Shown piece by piece: positions 16,665 to 26,156 of a stretch of 64,000 nt of DNA. Within the stretch, counting starts at the first letter, position 1, and each line of letters begins with the position of its first letter. The position numbers and the translations under genes are program-made. The notes under the pieces are model-generated. The model was not told the DNA's origin. It made no database searches and was given only the letters and a program-made list of their open reading frames with translations. Origin of the DNA: Streptomyces sp. SID13726 (GTDB taxonomy: Bacteria; Actinomycetota; Actinomycetes; Streptomycetales; Streptomycetaceae); contig NZ_JAAGLY010000015.1 of assembly GCF_010548375.1 (NCBI RefSeq), positions 175,568-239,567 of the forward strand, in the 5' to 3' direction.

Positions 16665-18191
16665 CTACGCGCCACCGGGATCCGGCACCAGCTCCCGCAT
16701 CACGTCCACCGGCAACGAGGGATTGGCGGCAGCCGCTTCCACGACGCGATCGTCCTCGTCGGCGAGCAGCCCGACGAGGACCGACGGCCCAAGAGCCGGG
16801 TGCCCGGCCGCCGACAGCCGTGCCCTGCCGTCCTCCAGACAGGCGACCAGCGCCGCCCCCGTCGCATTGCGGTGCCGGGCGATCTCACGAAGCGCCGAGC
16901 GCACCGGCGGCACGCGAGTGGCAAGGTCCTCCAACAGCCCCGGCGGCGCGTCCGGATTGGCAGCCACCTTGGACATCACCTGAACCCCGTGCCGTACGAC
17001 CATGCCGCGCAACTGCGCCTCCGAGAGCCCCGGATGGGGCGCGACGGATCTGACCACCCTCACGTCCGGGTCCTCGGCCAGCGCGTCCCGGATCCCGTCC
17101 GGCAGATCACGCCGCATGGCCAGGAGCGCCCGCACGGCCGGGTAGGACGACCTCGCCAGCTCCTCGACCTCGGCGGGAGAGGCCGCGGCGATCCGCGGCA
17201 GAAGGGCCGAACCAGTCTTGACAGCGCCGGCCAGGCGGGAGAGCGCGTCGAGCGGCACGCGCGGATTGTGCGCCAGCCTGTGCCGCACGTCATGGCCGTG
17301 ATCGGCCTCCAGCGCACGCATCAGGTCCTCGCCGATCGCCGGGTTCCCGGCGAGACAGGCCCGGACACAGGGCACCGGGTCACCTGCGAGCCGCGCCCAC
17401 ACTTCCGGCGGCAGACCGGGACGGACGGCGACCCGGCAGCGCACCGGTGCTGAAGGGTGGTCGGCGAACCGGACGACGGCATCCGGGGGCGTGGCTGGAT
17501 TCTCCAGCGCCAGCTGCACCGTCTCCAGGGTGGTGGACTCGTGGAGCCCCGTGCACGAGGCGCCAGCCGGCAGATCGCAGTCGAGCCGCCCGCACTGCGG
17601 GTCGTGCACGAACGGCGTCTCCTCACGCTCGCAGACCAGGCACCGCTCCGCCGCAGGCAGCCCCTCGCCGGTGATCAGCATCGCCAGTACCTCCGGCGGC
17701 GTCGCCTCGTTGGCCGCCACCGCGCGACGGACCTCCGCATGCGGATGCCGCGCGAGCCTGACGGCCAGGTCCGCAGACGCCCACAACGCGAGCTCCGCGA
17801 CGACACACACGTCCAAGTCGACGGCCAACATCTCGACCACATCGGGCGGGAGCCCCCGGCACTCGGCCAGCTTCCTACGGCGCTCCACGTCCGGATCCGC
17901 CGCGAAGAGCCGCGCCCACTCAGGATCACCGGACCCCGTATCGAGCAGCGCGAGCGCCGCGTGCGGCCATACGACGGGATCGACGTCGGCGGCGCTCAGC
18001 AGACCCTCGTACACGAGCGGCACCGCGTTCTCCACGAACCGCGAAGCCAGGACGACCGCTTGCGCCCGGCCGAGACCGGCGCGATCCGTGAGGCACTCCG
18101 CGACGTCCGCGTCCGCGACCGAGACCAGTCGGTCGACCAGTTCGAAAGGCAGAGCCGGATTCACGGCGAGCCCGCACAGCACAGGATTCAC
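16665..18191 (-). CDS. leucine-rich-repeat-variant (LRV/HEAT-like) protein with cysteine cluster
   Basis: A 508-residue protein built almost entirely of about 24-residue helical repeats with the pattern NPxxPxxxLxxLAxDxxxxVRxxVA (for example NPALPFELVDRLVSVADADV, NPRVPLDALSRLAG, NPDAPPGLLEDLATR). In the middle is a cluster CLVC-x12-C-x4-C-x5-C that could bind zinc or an iron-sulfur cluster, recalling the iron-sulfur LRV protein of Azotobacter. The role is unknown. The GTG at 18191 has AGGA upstream and removes a basic, non-repeat leader; an ATG at 18266 is the alternative. Confidence 0.75.
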   Translation of the reverse strand: MNPVLCGLAVNPALPFELVDRLVSVADADVAECLTDRAGLGRAQAVVLASRFVENAVPLVYEGLLSAADVDPVVWPHAALALLDTGSGDPEWARLFAADPDVERRRKLAECRGLPPDVVEMLAVDLDVCVVAELALWASADLAVRLARHPHAEVRRAVAANEATPPEVLAMLITGEGLPAAERCLVCEREETPFVHDPQCGRLDCDLPAGASCTGLHESTTLETVQLALENPATPPDAVVRFADHPSAPVRCRVAVRPGLPPEVWARLAGDPVPCVRACLAGNPAIGEDLMRALEADHGHDVRHRLAHNPRVPLDALSRLAGAVKTGSALLPRIAAASPAEVEELARSSYPAVRALLAMRRDLPDGIRDALAEDPDVRVVRSVAPHPGLSEAQLRGMVVRHGVQVMSKVAANPDAPPGLLEDLATRVPPVRSALREIARHRNATGAALVACLEDGRARLSAAGHPALGPSVLVGLLADEDDRVVEAAAANPSLPVDVMRELVPDPGGA

Positions 18192-18371
18192 AGAAGGACA
18201 TCCTGCCCGGCCCACGACCGAACGTCCGCTGGATTTCCGGGCCGACGCACCAAGTGACCGCGTCATTCGGCCGTGCCCGAAACACCTGGTGCCGTTCGAG
18301 GGGTGCCCCGGAGCATGACGGTGACGTCAGGAACGAACGGCGTCTCCATCTGCGCTCAAGGGAGAGAACGC

Positions 18372-18965
18372 ATGAATCCACTGCACTCGCGGAAGTCGTT
18401 GACCATGCGCTGTGCCTCGCTCGCACTCGGACTGGCAGCCGCGTCCGTGTTCACGACGGCGCTGGCCTCGCCGTCGATCGCCGCACCGGCACAGAACGCC
18501 TCGTCCGCGAAGGCGGCGGACGCCAGGATGGAGCGGGAGATCGCGGGCCTGCTGCGGCACAACGAAGGCGCCGAGCGGGTGGGCAAGGACCGGGTACGGC
18601 TGGAACGGGGCGTGGAGATGACCGTCCTGCCGTCCACCCGCGCGGTTGCCGGTATGGGCGACTGCCGGGCCGGTTACGCCTGTGTGTGGCAGAACAGCAA
18701 CTACACCGGCTACCGCCTGGACTTCTACAACTACGGCTCCTACGACCTCTCCAACTACACCGTGTCCGACGGCTCCAGCTGGCGGGACAAGGTCAGCTCC
18801 TTCTTCAACAACCAGACCGGAGGCGCCTGGATGGTCGGCAAGGACTGGGTCGACTCGGGCAGCGGCAACCAGCTGGCGTGGATCTTCGGTGGGCCGGCTC
18901 CGCATGCCATGGGTCAGCTGGGCGAAGCCGACAACCGAGCCGATGTGATCCAGCTGTATCCGTAG
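18372..18965 (+). CDS. secreted peptidase-inhibitor family I36-like protein
   Basis: A 197-residue protein with a Sec signal (LALGLAAASVFTTALASPSIAAPA), a short charged helical propeptide-like segment, and a C-terminal domain beginning CRAGYACVWQNSNYTGYRLDF, typical of the I36/beta-gamma-crystallin-like inhibitors that Streptomyces exports to control metalloproteases. ATG at 18372 follows AGGGAGAGA. A monocistronic gene with its own terminator downstream. Confidence 0.8.
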   Translation: MNPLHSRKSLTMRCASLALGLAAASVFTTALASPSIAAPAQNASSAKAADARMEREIAGLLRHNEGAERVGKDRVRLERGVEMTVLPSTRAVAGMGDCRAGYACVWQNSNYTGYRLDFYNYGSYDLSNYTVSDGSSWRDKVSSFFNNQTGGAWMVGKDWVDSGSGNQLAWIFGGPAPHAMGQLGEADNRADVIQLYP

Positions 18966-18980
18966 TCCCGACGTGAAGAC

Positions 18981-19011
18981 GCGGTGCGGCACCGGCAAGG
19001 TGCCGCACCGC
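18981..19011. terminator. perfect 13-bp stem terminator
   Basis: GCGGTGCGGCACC at 18981-18993 pairs with GGTGCCGCACCGC at 18999-19011 around a 5-nt loop, 15 bp after the I36-type gene. A strong rho-independent hairpin. Confidence 0.85.
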
Positions 19012-19264
19012 TGTCCGTCGGCGCCGCGGCCACGCCATGGCAAGGCGGACGGTCCCTCGGTGCCGGGGGCGCCTGGAGGTTGCCGCAGGACAGGGGGAGT
19101 GACCGGCACGGACGCACAGGCTGGTGTTAGCCTCATGCGGCTGTGCTTGGGGGGACGGCCGGGGGGCCGGGGACATTCCACCGTTCATGTGACGTGCGCC
19201 TGTTGGGCCGCCGCCGTCCCGCCATGCCCTGCCTTTGTCCCGCCCAGAGGCCCAGGAGCCGACG
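19012..19264. other. intergenic region before FG-GAP protein
   Basis: No gene is visible here. The stretch holds G-rich runs (around 19147-19171) and presumably the promoter of the large secreted protein, but I could not identify convincing -35/-10 boxes. Confidence 0.4.
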
Positions 19265-22200
19265 TTGGCCAGACGTACCACCACCCGCGGGGTCATAGCC
19301 GCACTGACGGTCCTCTCCGCGACCGCCGGAGGGATCACCGGCGCGGCCACCGCCTCCGCCGGCACCGCCCTGGCGGCGGAGAAGGTCTTCCAGTCCAACC
19401 GTTACGCCCCCCGCGCGGACCGGATCCGCAGCGCCGGGCCCAGCGGCTATCTGCACGCCCAGGAGGGCCGTTCCGGCTACCTGTGGACGTCGTACGCCAC
19501 CGGCGCGACGACCGAACTGGGCGCCCTGCCCTCACTGGAGATCCCCGGGTACCTGGGCTCGTCGTCCGACGTCGTCGCCGAGGTCGTCTCGCCCACCGAG
19601 AAGGTCGTCCTCAGGGACATGGCCGCCGGTACCAGCACGGACGTCGCCCTCACCCACGGCACCTACCAGGCCACCTTCGGCACCCATGTGCTGACCCAGG
19701 CCCGGGACACCGACAGCAACCGCACCCCGTGGCTCTACGGCGCGGGCGCACCCGCCGACGGCACCCCCGTCGACGGCTGGCCGACCGGCATCACCACCAA
19801 CTTCACCGTCCTGGGCGGCGACAGCACCACCGCCGCTCTCACCTACGCGCTGCCGAACGGCGAACGGCACCTGGCACTGGTGGACCTGGCCACCGCGAAG
19901 GTCACCGGCGACGTGACCGTGAACGCCGTGCCGACCGGCGTCGCGCTGAGCGCCGACCGGCTGGTCTGGTGGTCCGGCCTCTGGTCCGCCCACGTCCTGG
20001 ACCGCGCCGACCTCTCCGCCCCCGCCACGGAGCTGAAGCTGCCCGGCACGGAGGGCACCCCGTCCGTGGGCATCGCCGGGAAGTGGCTGGTGGTGGCCCG
20101 TTCGGTGCCGGGGAGCCCGCAGGACCTGGTCGACGAGTCCGGTGAGCGGCTGATGGCCGTACCCCTGACGGGCGGTGACCCGGTCACCCTGCTCCGGCAC
20201 GCGAACACCTCCCTGGTCACCGCGCCGGACGCCGGCCTGCTGGCCGTGGGCGGCACCGACTCCGGCAGCTGGGCGGTGCGCAGGGTCACCGACACGGGGG
20301 CAGCCGCCCCTACGCTCAAGGACCTCACCGCCGTACCGCCGGTCGCCGCGAGGATCGACCGGCTCTCGCTCCAGAACGGCACGCTGGCCACCGAAGAGGC
20401 CGACGCCAGCTTCATGGGCGCGTACTTCACCCGTCCGATCACCGCGGACGGCACACCGGGCGCACCCACCTGGCAGGACTGGGACGGCCACACCGTGGGC
20501 CCGTACGCCACCGGGGACGGCCGCGCGGTGACGTTCACCGCCGACTCCGACCCCACCAGCGGCTCCTACGTCCAGTCCCTCTTCAAGAACGACGCGGCGG
20601 GGTTCTTCCGGATGCCCTCGGCCGGCGGATCCCTCCTCGACGTCACCGGCCGCTACGCGATCGTCAACGGCGTCTCCCCGGCCAAGCAGTACATCGGCGA
20701 CCTCGGCGTGTACTCCGACCTCCAGCCCATCGTGACCCGCTCGGTCACGGCCGCCTCCGTATGGGGCACCAAGCTGTGGACGCCGGGCTCGGGCACGGGG
20801 GTCGTCACCGCGAAGGACCTGAAGACCGGCAAGGTCACCGACACGATCGCCACCGGCGCCCCGTGTGTCCCCAAGGAGCTTCAGGCGGTGGGCCGTTGGG
20901 TCTACTGGTCCTGCGGCCCGGCCGCGACGGCCGGGGTGTGGGACCGCACGGCGAAGAAGAACATCGGTGTCCCGTCCGGCGAGGCCCTCCTCGGGGACGG
21001 CTATGTCGTACGGCACGACACCGCGGCCGGCGCGCTCCTGCTCACCTCCTTCGCCGGCGGCACCGCGACGACCCGGAAGATCGGCGACCTCGCGGCGGGC
21101 AACTCCAGCCTGCGCGGGGTGACATGGACCGTCGACAAGTTCGGCGGCCCCGTGGCCTACGTCGACGCCGACCGGCACATCCACGTGGTGCCCAGCGGGA
21201 CCGCCACCCAGCCGCTCGGGGTGATCGAGTCCGAGGTGACCTCCGAGATGGGCCGCGACTGGTGGTGGCAGTGGCGCGGGCTGCTCTCCAGGCCCGCCGC
21301 GTCCTGGAAGGCCACGTTCACCAGCAAGGCCACGGGCGCGGTGGTCCGTACGTTCTCGGGCGGTGAGGCGTCGGGCGACCTGGCCGTGCGGTGGGACGGC
21401 CGAGACGGCAAGGGCGCGTACGTCCCCAACGGCACGTACACCCTCAAGCTGACGGCCCCGCCAGCCGACGGATCGGGACCCGCGCTGACGGTCACCCAGT
21501 CGATGCGGGTGTCCTACGGAGCCGTCGTACGCCGCGACTTCAGCAACTCCACCAGCTGGATGCCCGACGGGATCGGCGACCTCATGACCCTCAGCCCGTC
21601 CGGTGTCGTCAGCTACCGGCCGGGCAACGGGACGGGAGGCATCGACAAGGCCGTCTCGGCCTCGGGCTGGCCCTCCTCGGTGACCCTGGTCCCCTTCGGC
21701 GACCTGAACGGCGACCGCCAGAACGACGTCCTCGTCCGCTTCAGCAACGGCGAACTGAGGGCCTACCGGACCTGGAGCGGCCAGGCCTTCCTCACCAACA
21801 CCCCGCGCACCTCGCTCGGCAAGGGTTGGAACCAGTACGACGTCCTGACCTCGCCGGGAGACGTGAACGGCGACGGGCGGCCCGACCTGATCGCCCGCAA
21901 CAGCTCCACGGGCACCGTGTACCTCTACAAGGGGACTGCGGCGGGGAAGCTGTCGGCGCGGGTGAAGCTCTACGACAACTGGAAGACGTACAAGAAGATC
22001 GTGGGCGTCGGTGACTTCAACGGCGACGGCCGCGGCGACCTGCTGGCCCAGGACAAGTCGAACACCCTGTGGCGCTACGACGGGAACGGCACCGGCGGCT
22101 TCAAGGCCCGGGTGAAACTCGCCGCGAACTGGGGCTCCTCCTACAACGTCATCGTCGGAGTCGGCGACATCACCGGTGACGCGAAGGCGGACATCATCTC

Positions 22201-22309
22201 CCGGGACACCTCGGGCGCGGTGTGGCGCAACTCCGGCAACGGCAAGGGGTCGTTGGGGGCCCGTACGAAGATCGCGACGGGGTGGCAGGGGTACAAGGGC
22301 GTGTTCTGA
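19265..22309 (+). CDS. large secreted protein with C-terminal FG-GAP/VCBS repeats
   Basis: A 1014-residue exported protein. The TTG at 19265 follows CCAGGAG and leads into a signal peptide (VIAALTVLSATAGGITGAATASAG). Residues about 50-650 look like a beta-propeller of WD/Kelch-type blades. A FlgD-Ig-like segment follows (VVRTFSGGEASGDLAVRWDGRDG and VPNGTYTLKL). The last 250 residues hold VCBS/FG-GAP calcium-binding repeats such as GDVNGDGRPDLIARNSS and GDFNGDGRGDLLAQD. Such proteins are usually cell-surface or extracellular, with the propeller serving binding. The substrate is not evident. Confidence 0.8.
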   Translation: MARRTTTRGVIAALTVLSATAGGITGAATASAGTALAAEKVFQSNRYAPRADRIRSAGPSGYLHAQEGRSGYLWTSYATGATTELGALPSLEIPGYLGSSSDVVAEVVSPTEKVVLRDMAAGTSTDVALTHGTYQATFGTHVLTQARDTDSNRTPWLYGAGAPADGTPVDGWPTGITTNFTVLGGDSTTAALTYALPNGERHLALVDLATAKVTGDVTVNAVPTGVALSADRLVWWSGLWSAHVLDRADLSAPATELKLPGTEGTPSVGIAGKWLVVARSVPGSPQDLVDESGERLMAVPLTGGDPVTLLRHANTSLVTAPDAGLLAVGGTDSGSWAVRRVTDTGAAAPTLKDLTAVPPVAARIDRLSLQNGTLATEEADASFMGAYFTRPITADGTPGAPTWQDWDGHTVGPYATGDGRAVTFTADSDPTSGSYVQSLFKNDAAGFFRMPSAGGSLLDVTGRYAIVNGVSPAKQYIGDLGVYSDLQPIVTRSVTAASVWGTKLWTPGSGTGVVTAKDLKTGKVTDTIATGAPCVPKELQAVGRWVYWSCGPAATAGVWDRTAKKNIGVPSGEALLGDGYVVRHDTAAGALLLTSFAGGTATTRKIGDLAAGNSSLRGVTWTVDKFGGPVAYVDADRHIHVVPSGTATQPLGVIESEVTSEMGRDWWWQWRGLLSRPAASWKATFTSKATGAVVRTFSGGEASGDLAVRWDGRDGKGAYVPNGTYTLKLTAPPADGSGPALTVTQSMRVSYGAVVRRDFSNSTSWMPDGIGDLMTLSPSGVVSYRPGNGTGGIDKAVSASGWPSSVTLVPFGDLNGDRQNDVLVRFSNGELRAYRTWSGQAFLTNTPRTSLGKGWNQYDVLTSPGDVNGDGRPDLIARNSSTGTVYLYKGTAAGKLSARVKLYDNWKTYKKIVGVGDFNGDGRGDLLAQDKSNTLWRYDGNGTGGFKARVKLAANWGSSYNVIVGVGDITGDAKADIISRDTSGAVWRNSGNGKGSLGARTKIATGWQGYKGVF

Positions 22310-22498
22310 CGGCTTCGTCCGCGTGCATCTGCTTTGTTGTGTGCTGTGGCGTGCGTGCGATTGAGGTGGTCGGGGGGGGGGCGAGCCGTGTGAGCGGACG
22401 CCCCCGGATCCTCCCTCAATTCGTGTGTTCCGGTGTGCGATTCGGCGAGGGTTTCAATGGGCGGCGGGAGTAGGGTGGGTGGTGGAGGTGAGGTCTCT

Positions 22499-24676
22499 GT
22501 GGCCGCGGAGGGCGAGTTGTTCGGTGCTGTTGACGCCTTGTTGGGGCGGGTGGACCAGGGCGATCTGCCGTCGCCTGTGGAGCGTCGGCGTCTGCGTGAG
22601 GCTGCTGGTCTGACGCAGGGGGATGTCGCGGGGGCTCTCGGTACCCGCCGGGAGACGGTGGCGAGCTGGGAGGGGGGCAAGAACGAGCCGCGGCCGCCGC
22701 AGCGTGCCGCGTACGCCCGACTGCTCGAAGGCCTCGCCGTGCGCTTCCCCGCCCCCGAGGCCGGCCCGGACTCCGAGCCGGACGTGCCGGAGACGTCTAC
22801 CACCGCGCCCGCCCCGGTGACCCCGTCGGTGCCGGCCGTCGCGAAGCCGCCTGCCCGCCCGGTCGCCAGCAGTACCACCAGGCCCGGGTCGGGATTGCGG
22901 CGCCAGGCCGCGAAGAAGGCCACCGCCGCGGCGGTGGCCGCGGTCGACCCGCGCTTCGCGAACGGCCCGCTGGCGGTCGTCGACTGCGAGGACGGGCAGG
23001 TGTCGGCGTACTGCGTCGGCGGCCTGGTCCTGGACGTGCCCGCCAAGTCCCTGCCCGCGCTGGTCGACTGGACGATCACCGAGGCACGCCTCGGTCAGCC
23101 CCGGCTGCACCGCAACGGCCGCGACGCCGACCCGGTCCTGGTCCTGACCCCCACCGCGCTGGAGCGCTACGGGCTGCCCGCCGCGCTGTCGGACGAGGAG
23201 CGGCGTGCCGGGCGGCTCGCGGACAGCCACAAGGTGGTCAAGCAGATCAAGAAGGCCGAACTCCAGCTCACCCAGCGCGGGTTCGGGCCCTGGGCGCGCG
23301 TCTTCCGTGATCCCGAGGGCTCCCGGCGCCGCTGCGTGCAGCTGTGCATCCCCTCCTGGAACGCGCTGGATGTGCGGGAGTGGGACAGCAAGGACGACCC
23401 GCAGCTGCCGACCATGCACCCCGCCGACCTCGCCCGGTACCTCGGCACGTACGCCCAGTTGGTCATGACACCGCGGGGTACCGCGTCGACCACCGGTCTG
23501 GAGCTGATGACGGCGCTGCGTCCGCCGACCCGGGCGGAGAGGAACGAGGCGACCGGTGAGTTCGAGCGGGCGTTCAATGCGGACGCGCTCACCGCGGTGT
23601 ACGAGCACGTGGAGTGCGAGGTCCCGGACGAACACCCCTTGCTGAAGGGGAGGTTCGAGCGCCACCACCTGCGCACCCCGGACCAGATGCTGATGGAGGA
23701 GCCGTACGACTGGTGCCGGCCGCTGACCGATGACGAGTGCATGAGGCCGTACCTGGTCGTGATCGACGTCAACATGGCGTTCGCAGCGGCCGCCAACGGC
23801 CTCACCGTCGGTCTGGGCGGCCCCACCCACCTGAAGAACCGCCCGGCGTTCGACCCGAAGGTGCCGGGCTCGTGGCTGGTCGATCTCTCCCACGTCGACC
23901 TGTCCCGCGTACAGGTGGGCGGGCGCACCGTGGACGCGGGCCGGCTCCCGTCGCCGTTCACGCCGAGGGGCGACCGGCCGACCGGCCCGGCCTGGTACGC
24001 CACCCCCACCGTGGCGTACGCGGTGGAGCTGGGCTTCGAGGTCGCGCCGGTCGAGGCGTACGTGCGCCTGCAGTCCGGCCGCTATCTGGACCCGTGGTAC
24101 CAGCGGCTGCGCGACGCGTACGTGACGGTGATGGCCGAACTCGGGGTCACCACCTCCATGACCGATGCGGAGTTCCTGGAGGCGATGGCCCGCTCCACGC
24201 ACGTCGACCCGGTGATGGCGCTGCTGGTGAAGGCGATCAAGGCGACCGCGAAGGGCGGTATCGGCAAACTGCGCCAGCGCAGCCGGGGTCAGGTGCCGTA
24301 CTACGAGCCGTGGCCGGCGCTCGCGCGGGAGACGTGGCGCCCGGACATCCGGGCCGCTGTGCTCGCCAATGTCCGGGTCGGCATGCACCGCAAGCTGATG
24401 AAGACCGCCGCCGCGGCCGATCTCTACCCGGTCGCGATCGGCACCGATGCCATCGCCTATCCCTCCAACGGCCCCAGCCCGCTGGATGCCCTGCCGTACA
24501 CGCCCGAGGGCAAACCGGCTGCGGGCACGTTCCGGCTCGGTGTCTCCCCGGGGATGGTCAAGCACCAGGGCACCCAGACCGTGCTGTGGGCGGAGCAGCA
24601 GTTCGAGGAGGCCGGCGGGGTCTTCAACCTCACCAACCTGATCAAGAACGACCCGGCTGCCGGGGAAGGGGAGTAG
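22499..24676 (+). CDS. tap: telomere-associated protein Tap
   Basis: A 725-residue protein with an N-terminal helix-turn-helix (LREAAGLTQGDVAGALGTRR, about residues 30-50) followed by WEGGKNEPRPPQRAAYARLLEG. This is the signature of Tap, which binds the 3' overhang of Streptomyces telomeres and recruits the terminal protein. A low-complexity Pro/Ala linker separates it from a large conserved C-terminal region. GTG at 22499 follows GGAGGTGAGG and gives the usual N-terminus; ATG at 22457 is an alternative with a glycine-rich leader. It is followed after 6 bp by tpg, the classical operon order for linear replicons. Confidence 0.9.
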   Translation: MAAEGELFGAVDALLGRVDQGDLPSPVERRRLREAAGLTQGDVAGALGTRRETVASWEGGKNEPRPPQRAAYARLLEGLAVRFPAPEAGPDSEPDVPETSTTAPAPVTPSVPAVAKPPARPVASSTTRPGSGLRRQAAKKATAAAVAAVDPRFANGPLAVVDCEDGQVSAYCVGGLVLDVPAKSLPALVDWTITEARLGQPRLHRNGRDADPVLVLTPTALERYGLPAALSDEERRAGRLADSHKVVKQIKKAELQLTQRGFGPWARVFRDPEGSRRRCVQLCIPSWNALDVREWDSKDDPQLPTMHPADLARYLGTYAQLVMTPRGTASTTGLELMTALRPPTRAERNEATGEFERAFNADALTAVYEHVECEVPDEHPLLKGRFERHHLRTPDQMLMEEPYDWCRPLTDDECMRPYLVVIDVNMAFAAAANGLTVGLGGPTHLKNRPAFDPKVPGSWLVDLSHVDLSRVQVGGRTVDAGRLPSPFTPRGDRPTGPAWYATPTVAYAVELGFEVAPVEAYVRLQSGRYLDPWYQRLRDAYVTVMAELGVTTSMTDAEFLEAMARSTHVDPVMALLVKAIKATAKGGIGKLRQRSRGQVPYYEPWPALARETWRPDIRAAVLANVRVGMHRKLMKTAAAADLYPVAIGTDAIAYPSNGPSPLDALPYTPEGKPAAGTFRLGVSPGMVKHQGTQTVLWAEQQFEEAGGVFNLTNLIKNDPAAGEGE

Positions 24677-24682
24677 CAGGTC

Positions 24683-25240
24683 ATGGCGGACTCGGTCGGA
24701 GACGGCCTGGACCAGGCACTGGAAACGGCATTCACCCGCCGCATCCCACAGAGCGCCCAGGCGCAGATGAAGTACCTGGTCAGGCAGCTCAAGGGCACCA
24801 GGGCCGCAGCCCAGGTGCTGGGGATCTCCCAGCGCACCGTGGAGCGGTACGTCGCGGGCAAGTTCAAGCGGCCCCGCCGCGACCTGCGCGAGCGCCTGGA
24901 ACGGGAGGTCAGGAAGCGGTGGCAGCCGCAGATCCGGGCAAAGGCCAGGAAGAAGGCCACGAGCACCGGCGGCCTGGTCGTGAGCACCCGCGCCAGGTTC
25001 GGGTTCACCGCGGCTCCCGGCACCACCGACGACGCACGGATCCGTGACGTCTCCCAAGCCCTGCCGCCACGCTGGGCGGACCGGCTGTTCGAGGCCCGTG
25101 ACGCCGGCGCCACCGAGCAGCAGCTCCAGCGCATCGCCGCCGATGGCCTGGCTGAGATGTACTTCCGCAACAACAACACCCGCGCACACGGCCTGGGCGT
25201 GGAGTTCACCGACGTGGAGCACATCCGGATCGATCTGTAG
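24683..25240 (+). CDS. tpg: telomere terminal protein Tpg
   Basis: A 185-residue basic protein with a helix-turn-helix around GTRAAAQVLGISQRTVERYV and a strongly basic KFKRPRRDLRERLEREVRKR. It ends with an FRNNNTRAHGLGVEFTDVEHI tail. Size, sequence pattern and position match Tpg, the protein covalently attached to the 5' ends of linear Streptomyces DNA that primes end-patching synthesis. Co-transcribed with tap. Confidence 0.92.
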   Translation: MADSVGDGLDQALETAFTRRIPQSAQAQMKYLVRQLKGTRAAAQVLGISQRTVERYVAGKFKRPRRDLRERLEREVRKRWQPQIRAKARKKATSTGGLVVSTRARFGFTAAPGTTDDARIRDVSQALPPRWADRLFEARDAGATEQQLQRIAADGLAEMYFRNNNTRAHGLGVEFTDVEHIRIDL

Positions 25241-25312
25241 ACCGGGCCGGCGAACCGCCTCGTCCTGGGACAGCGGTGCGTTCACCTTTCCCGGCAACGC
25301 ACCGCACTGCTG

Positions 25313-25855
25313 CTATGGGCCGGTGAGGCCGGTCACCGGGACACCGGAGCGCCGGGAAACCAGTCCGGCGAGCTCACCTACGTTGCTGTACGTGGTGTTG
25401 AGCCTCCACACCGCCTCGTGGCCGGGCACCCGGGACGTGAACGCCACTTCGTAGGCGAAGGCGCTGCCCGCCGGTAGCGCTCCCAGGGCGAACTGCGTCC
25501 TCTGGCCCTCGACCGACCGGATCTGCGACCACGTCACGACGACCATGCGCCGGCCGGCGGCGTCGACGAACCCTTCCGAGAACAGGTAGAGCCCGCCCCG
25601 CGTGCGCTGAACCCAGACATAGCCCCATGTGATGACGATCAGCAGACCGGCCACCACGACACCGCGGCCCCAGACGTTCTCCGGCCCGTTGACCAGGAAG
25701 TTCATGACGACGACAAGGAGCACCAGGCACACTGCGGCCCCGCCGAGGCCGGGGCGACGGCGTACCCGCTGCTGGAACTCGCCCAGATTCTCGCGGGCGG
25801 CGCGGGCCAGCACACGGGGTGGGGGCATGTCGGTGGGCTTGCTCGTCCGGGCCAT
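25313..25855 (-). CDS. hypothetical membrane protein with two transmembrane helices
   Basis: A 180-residue protein: basic cytoplasmic N-terminus, two adjacent hydrophobic helices (AAVCLVLLVVVMNFLV and GVVVAGLLIVITWGYVWV), then a soluble beta-rich domain containing LYLFSEGFVDAAGRRMVVVTW and WSQIRSVEG. The soluble part resembles PH-like domains of DUF6585-type Streptomyces proteins, but this is only a visual match. Convergent with tpg. Confidence 0.6.
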   Translation of the reverse strand: MARTSKPTDMPPPRVLARAARENLGEFQQRVRRRPGLGGAAVCLVLLVVVMNFLVNGPENVWGRGVVVAGLLIVITWGYVWVQRTRGGLYLFSEGFVDAAGRRMVVVTWSQIRSVEGQRTQFALGALPAGSAFAYEVAFTSRVPGHEAVWRLNTTYSNVGELAGLVSRRSGVPVTGLTGP

Positions 25856-26156
25856 CGGGCCATGGTAGTGAACCGGCCTCCTCCGACCGCTACACCCGTT
25901 CCCGCACCGCGACGCGAACCTGCCGGGTGATCGTTTGTCAGACAGGCCCTGGGGAAGAATCGCAGCTCACCCTCCCGCCGCAAGCCTCCGGGTGTTGCTG
26001 GAACTCAGCAGGGCGTAGCTCTCCTCGTGGGACGCGTTGAGCTGTCCCTTTGGTGACGGGGACTCCCTGGTTCTCTGCTGCGCTCCTGCCAATAGCAACC
26101 AAACTGCCAGCTCAGCGTTTCCGGGCAGGAAATCTACACCCTTCGCCTTCAGACCG
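25856..26156. other. intergenic region, no gene seen
   Basis: About 300 bp between two minus-strand genes. GC content is locally lower around 26080-26130. Short frames exist on both strands but none has recognisable content. It probably holds the promoter of the membrane protein (distal end near 25870) and the 3' region of the response regulator. Confidence 0.4.

Noticed and set aside
22370..22382. Run of about nine Gs before tap as a phase-variation tract
   Set aside because: It is noncoding and such G-runs are common by chance in DNA of this composition; no link to a frame or promoter was visible.
22454..25297. 947-codon minus-strand frame opposite tap-tpg
   Set aside because: Shadow of the tap and tpg genes, which are clearly recognised on the plus strand.
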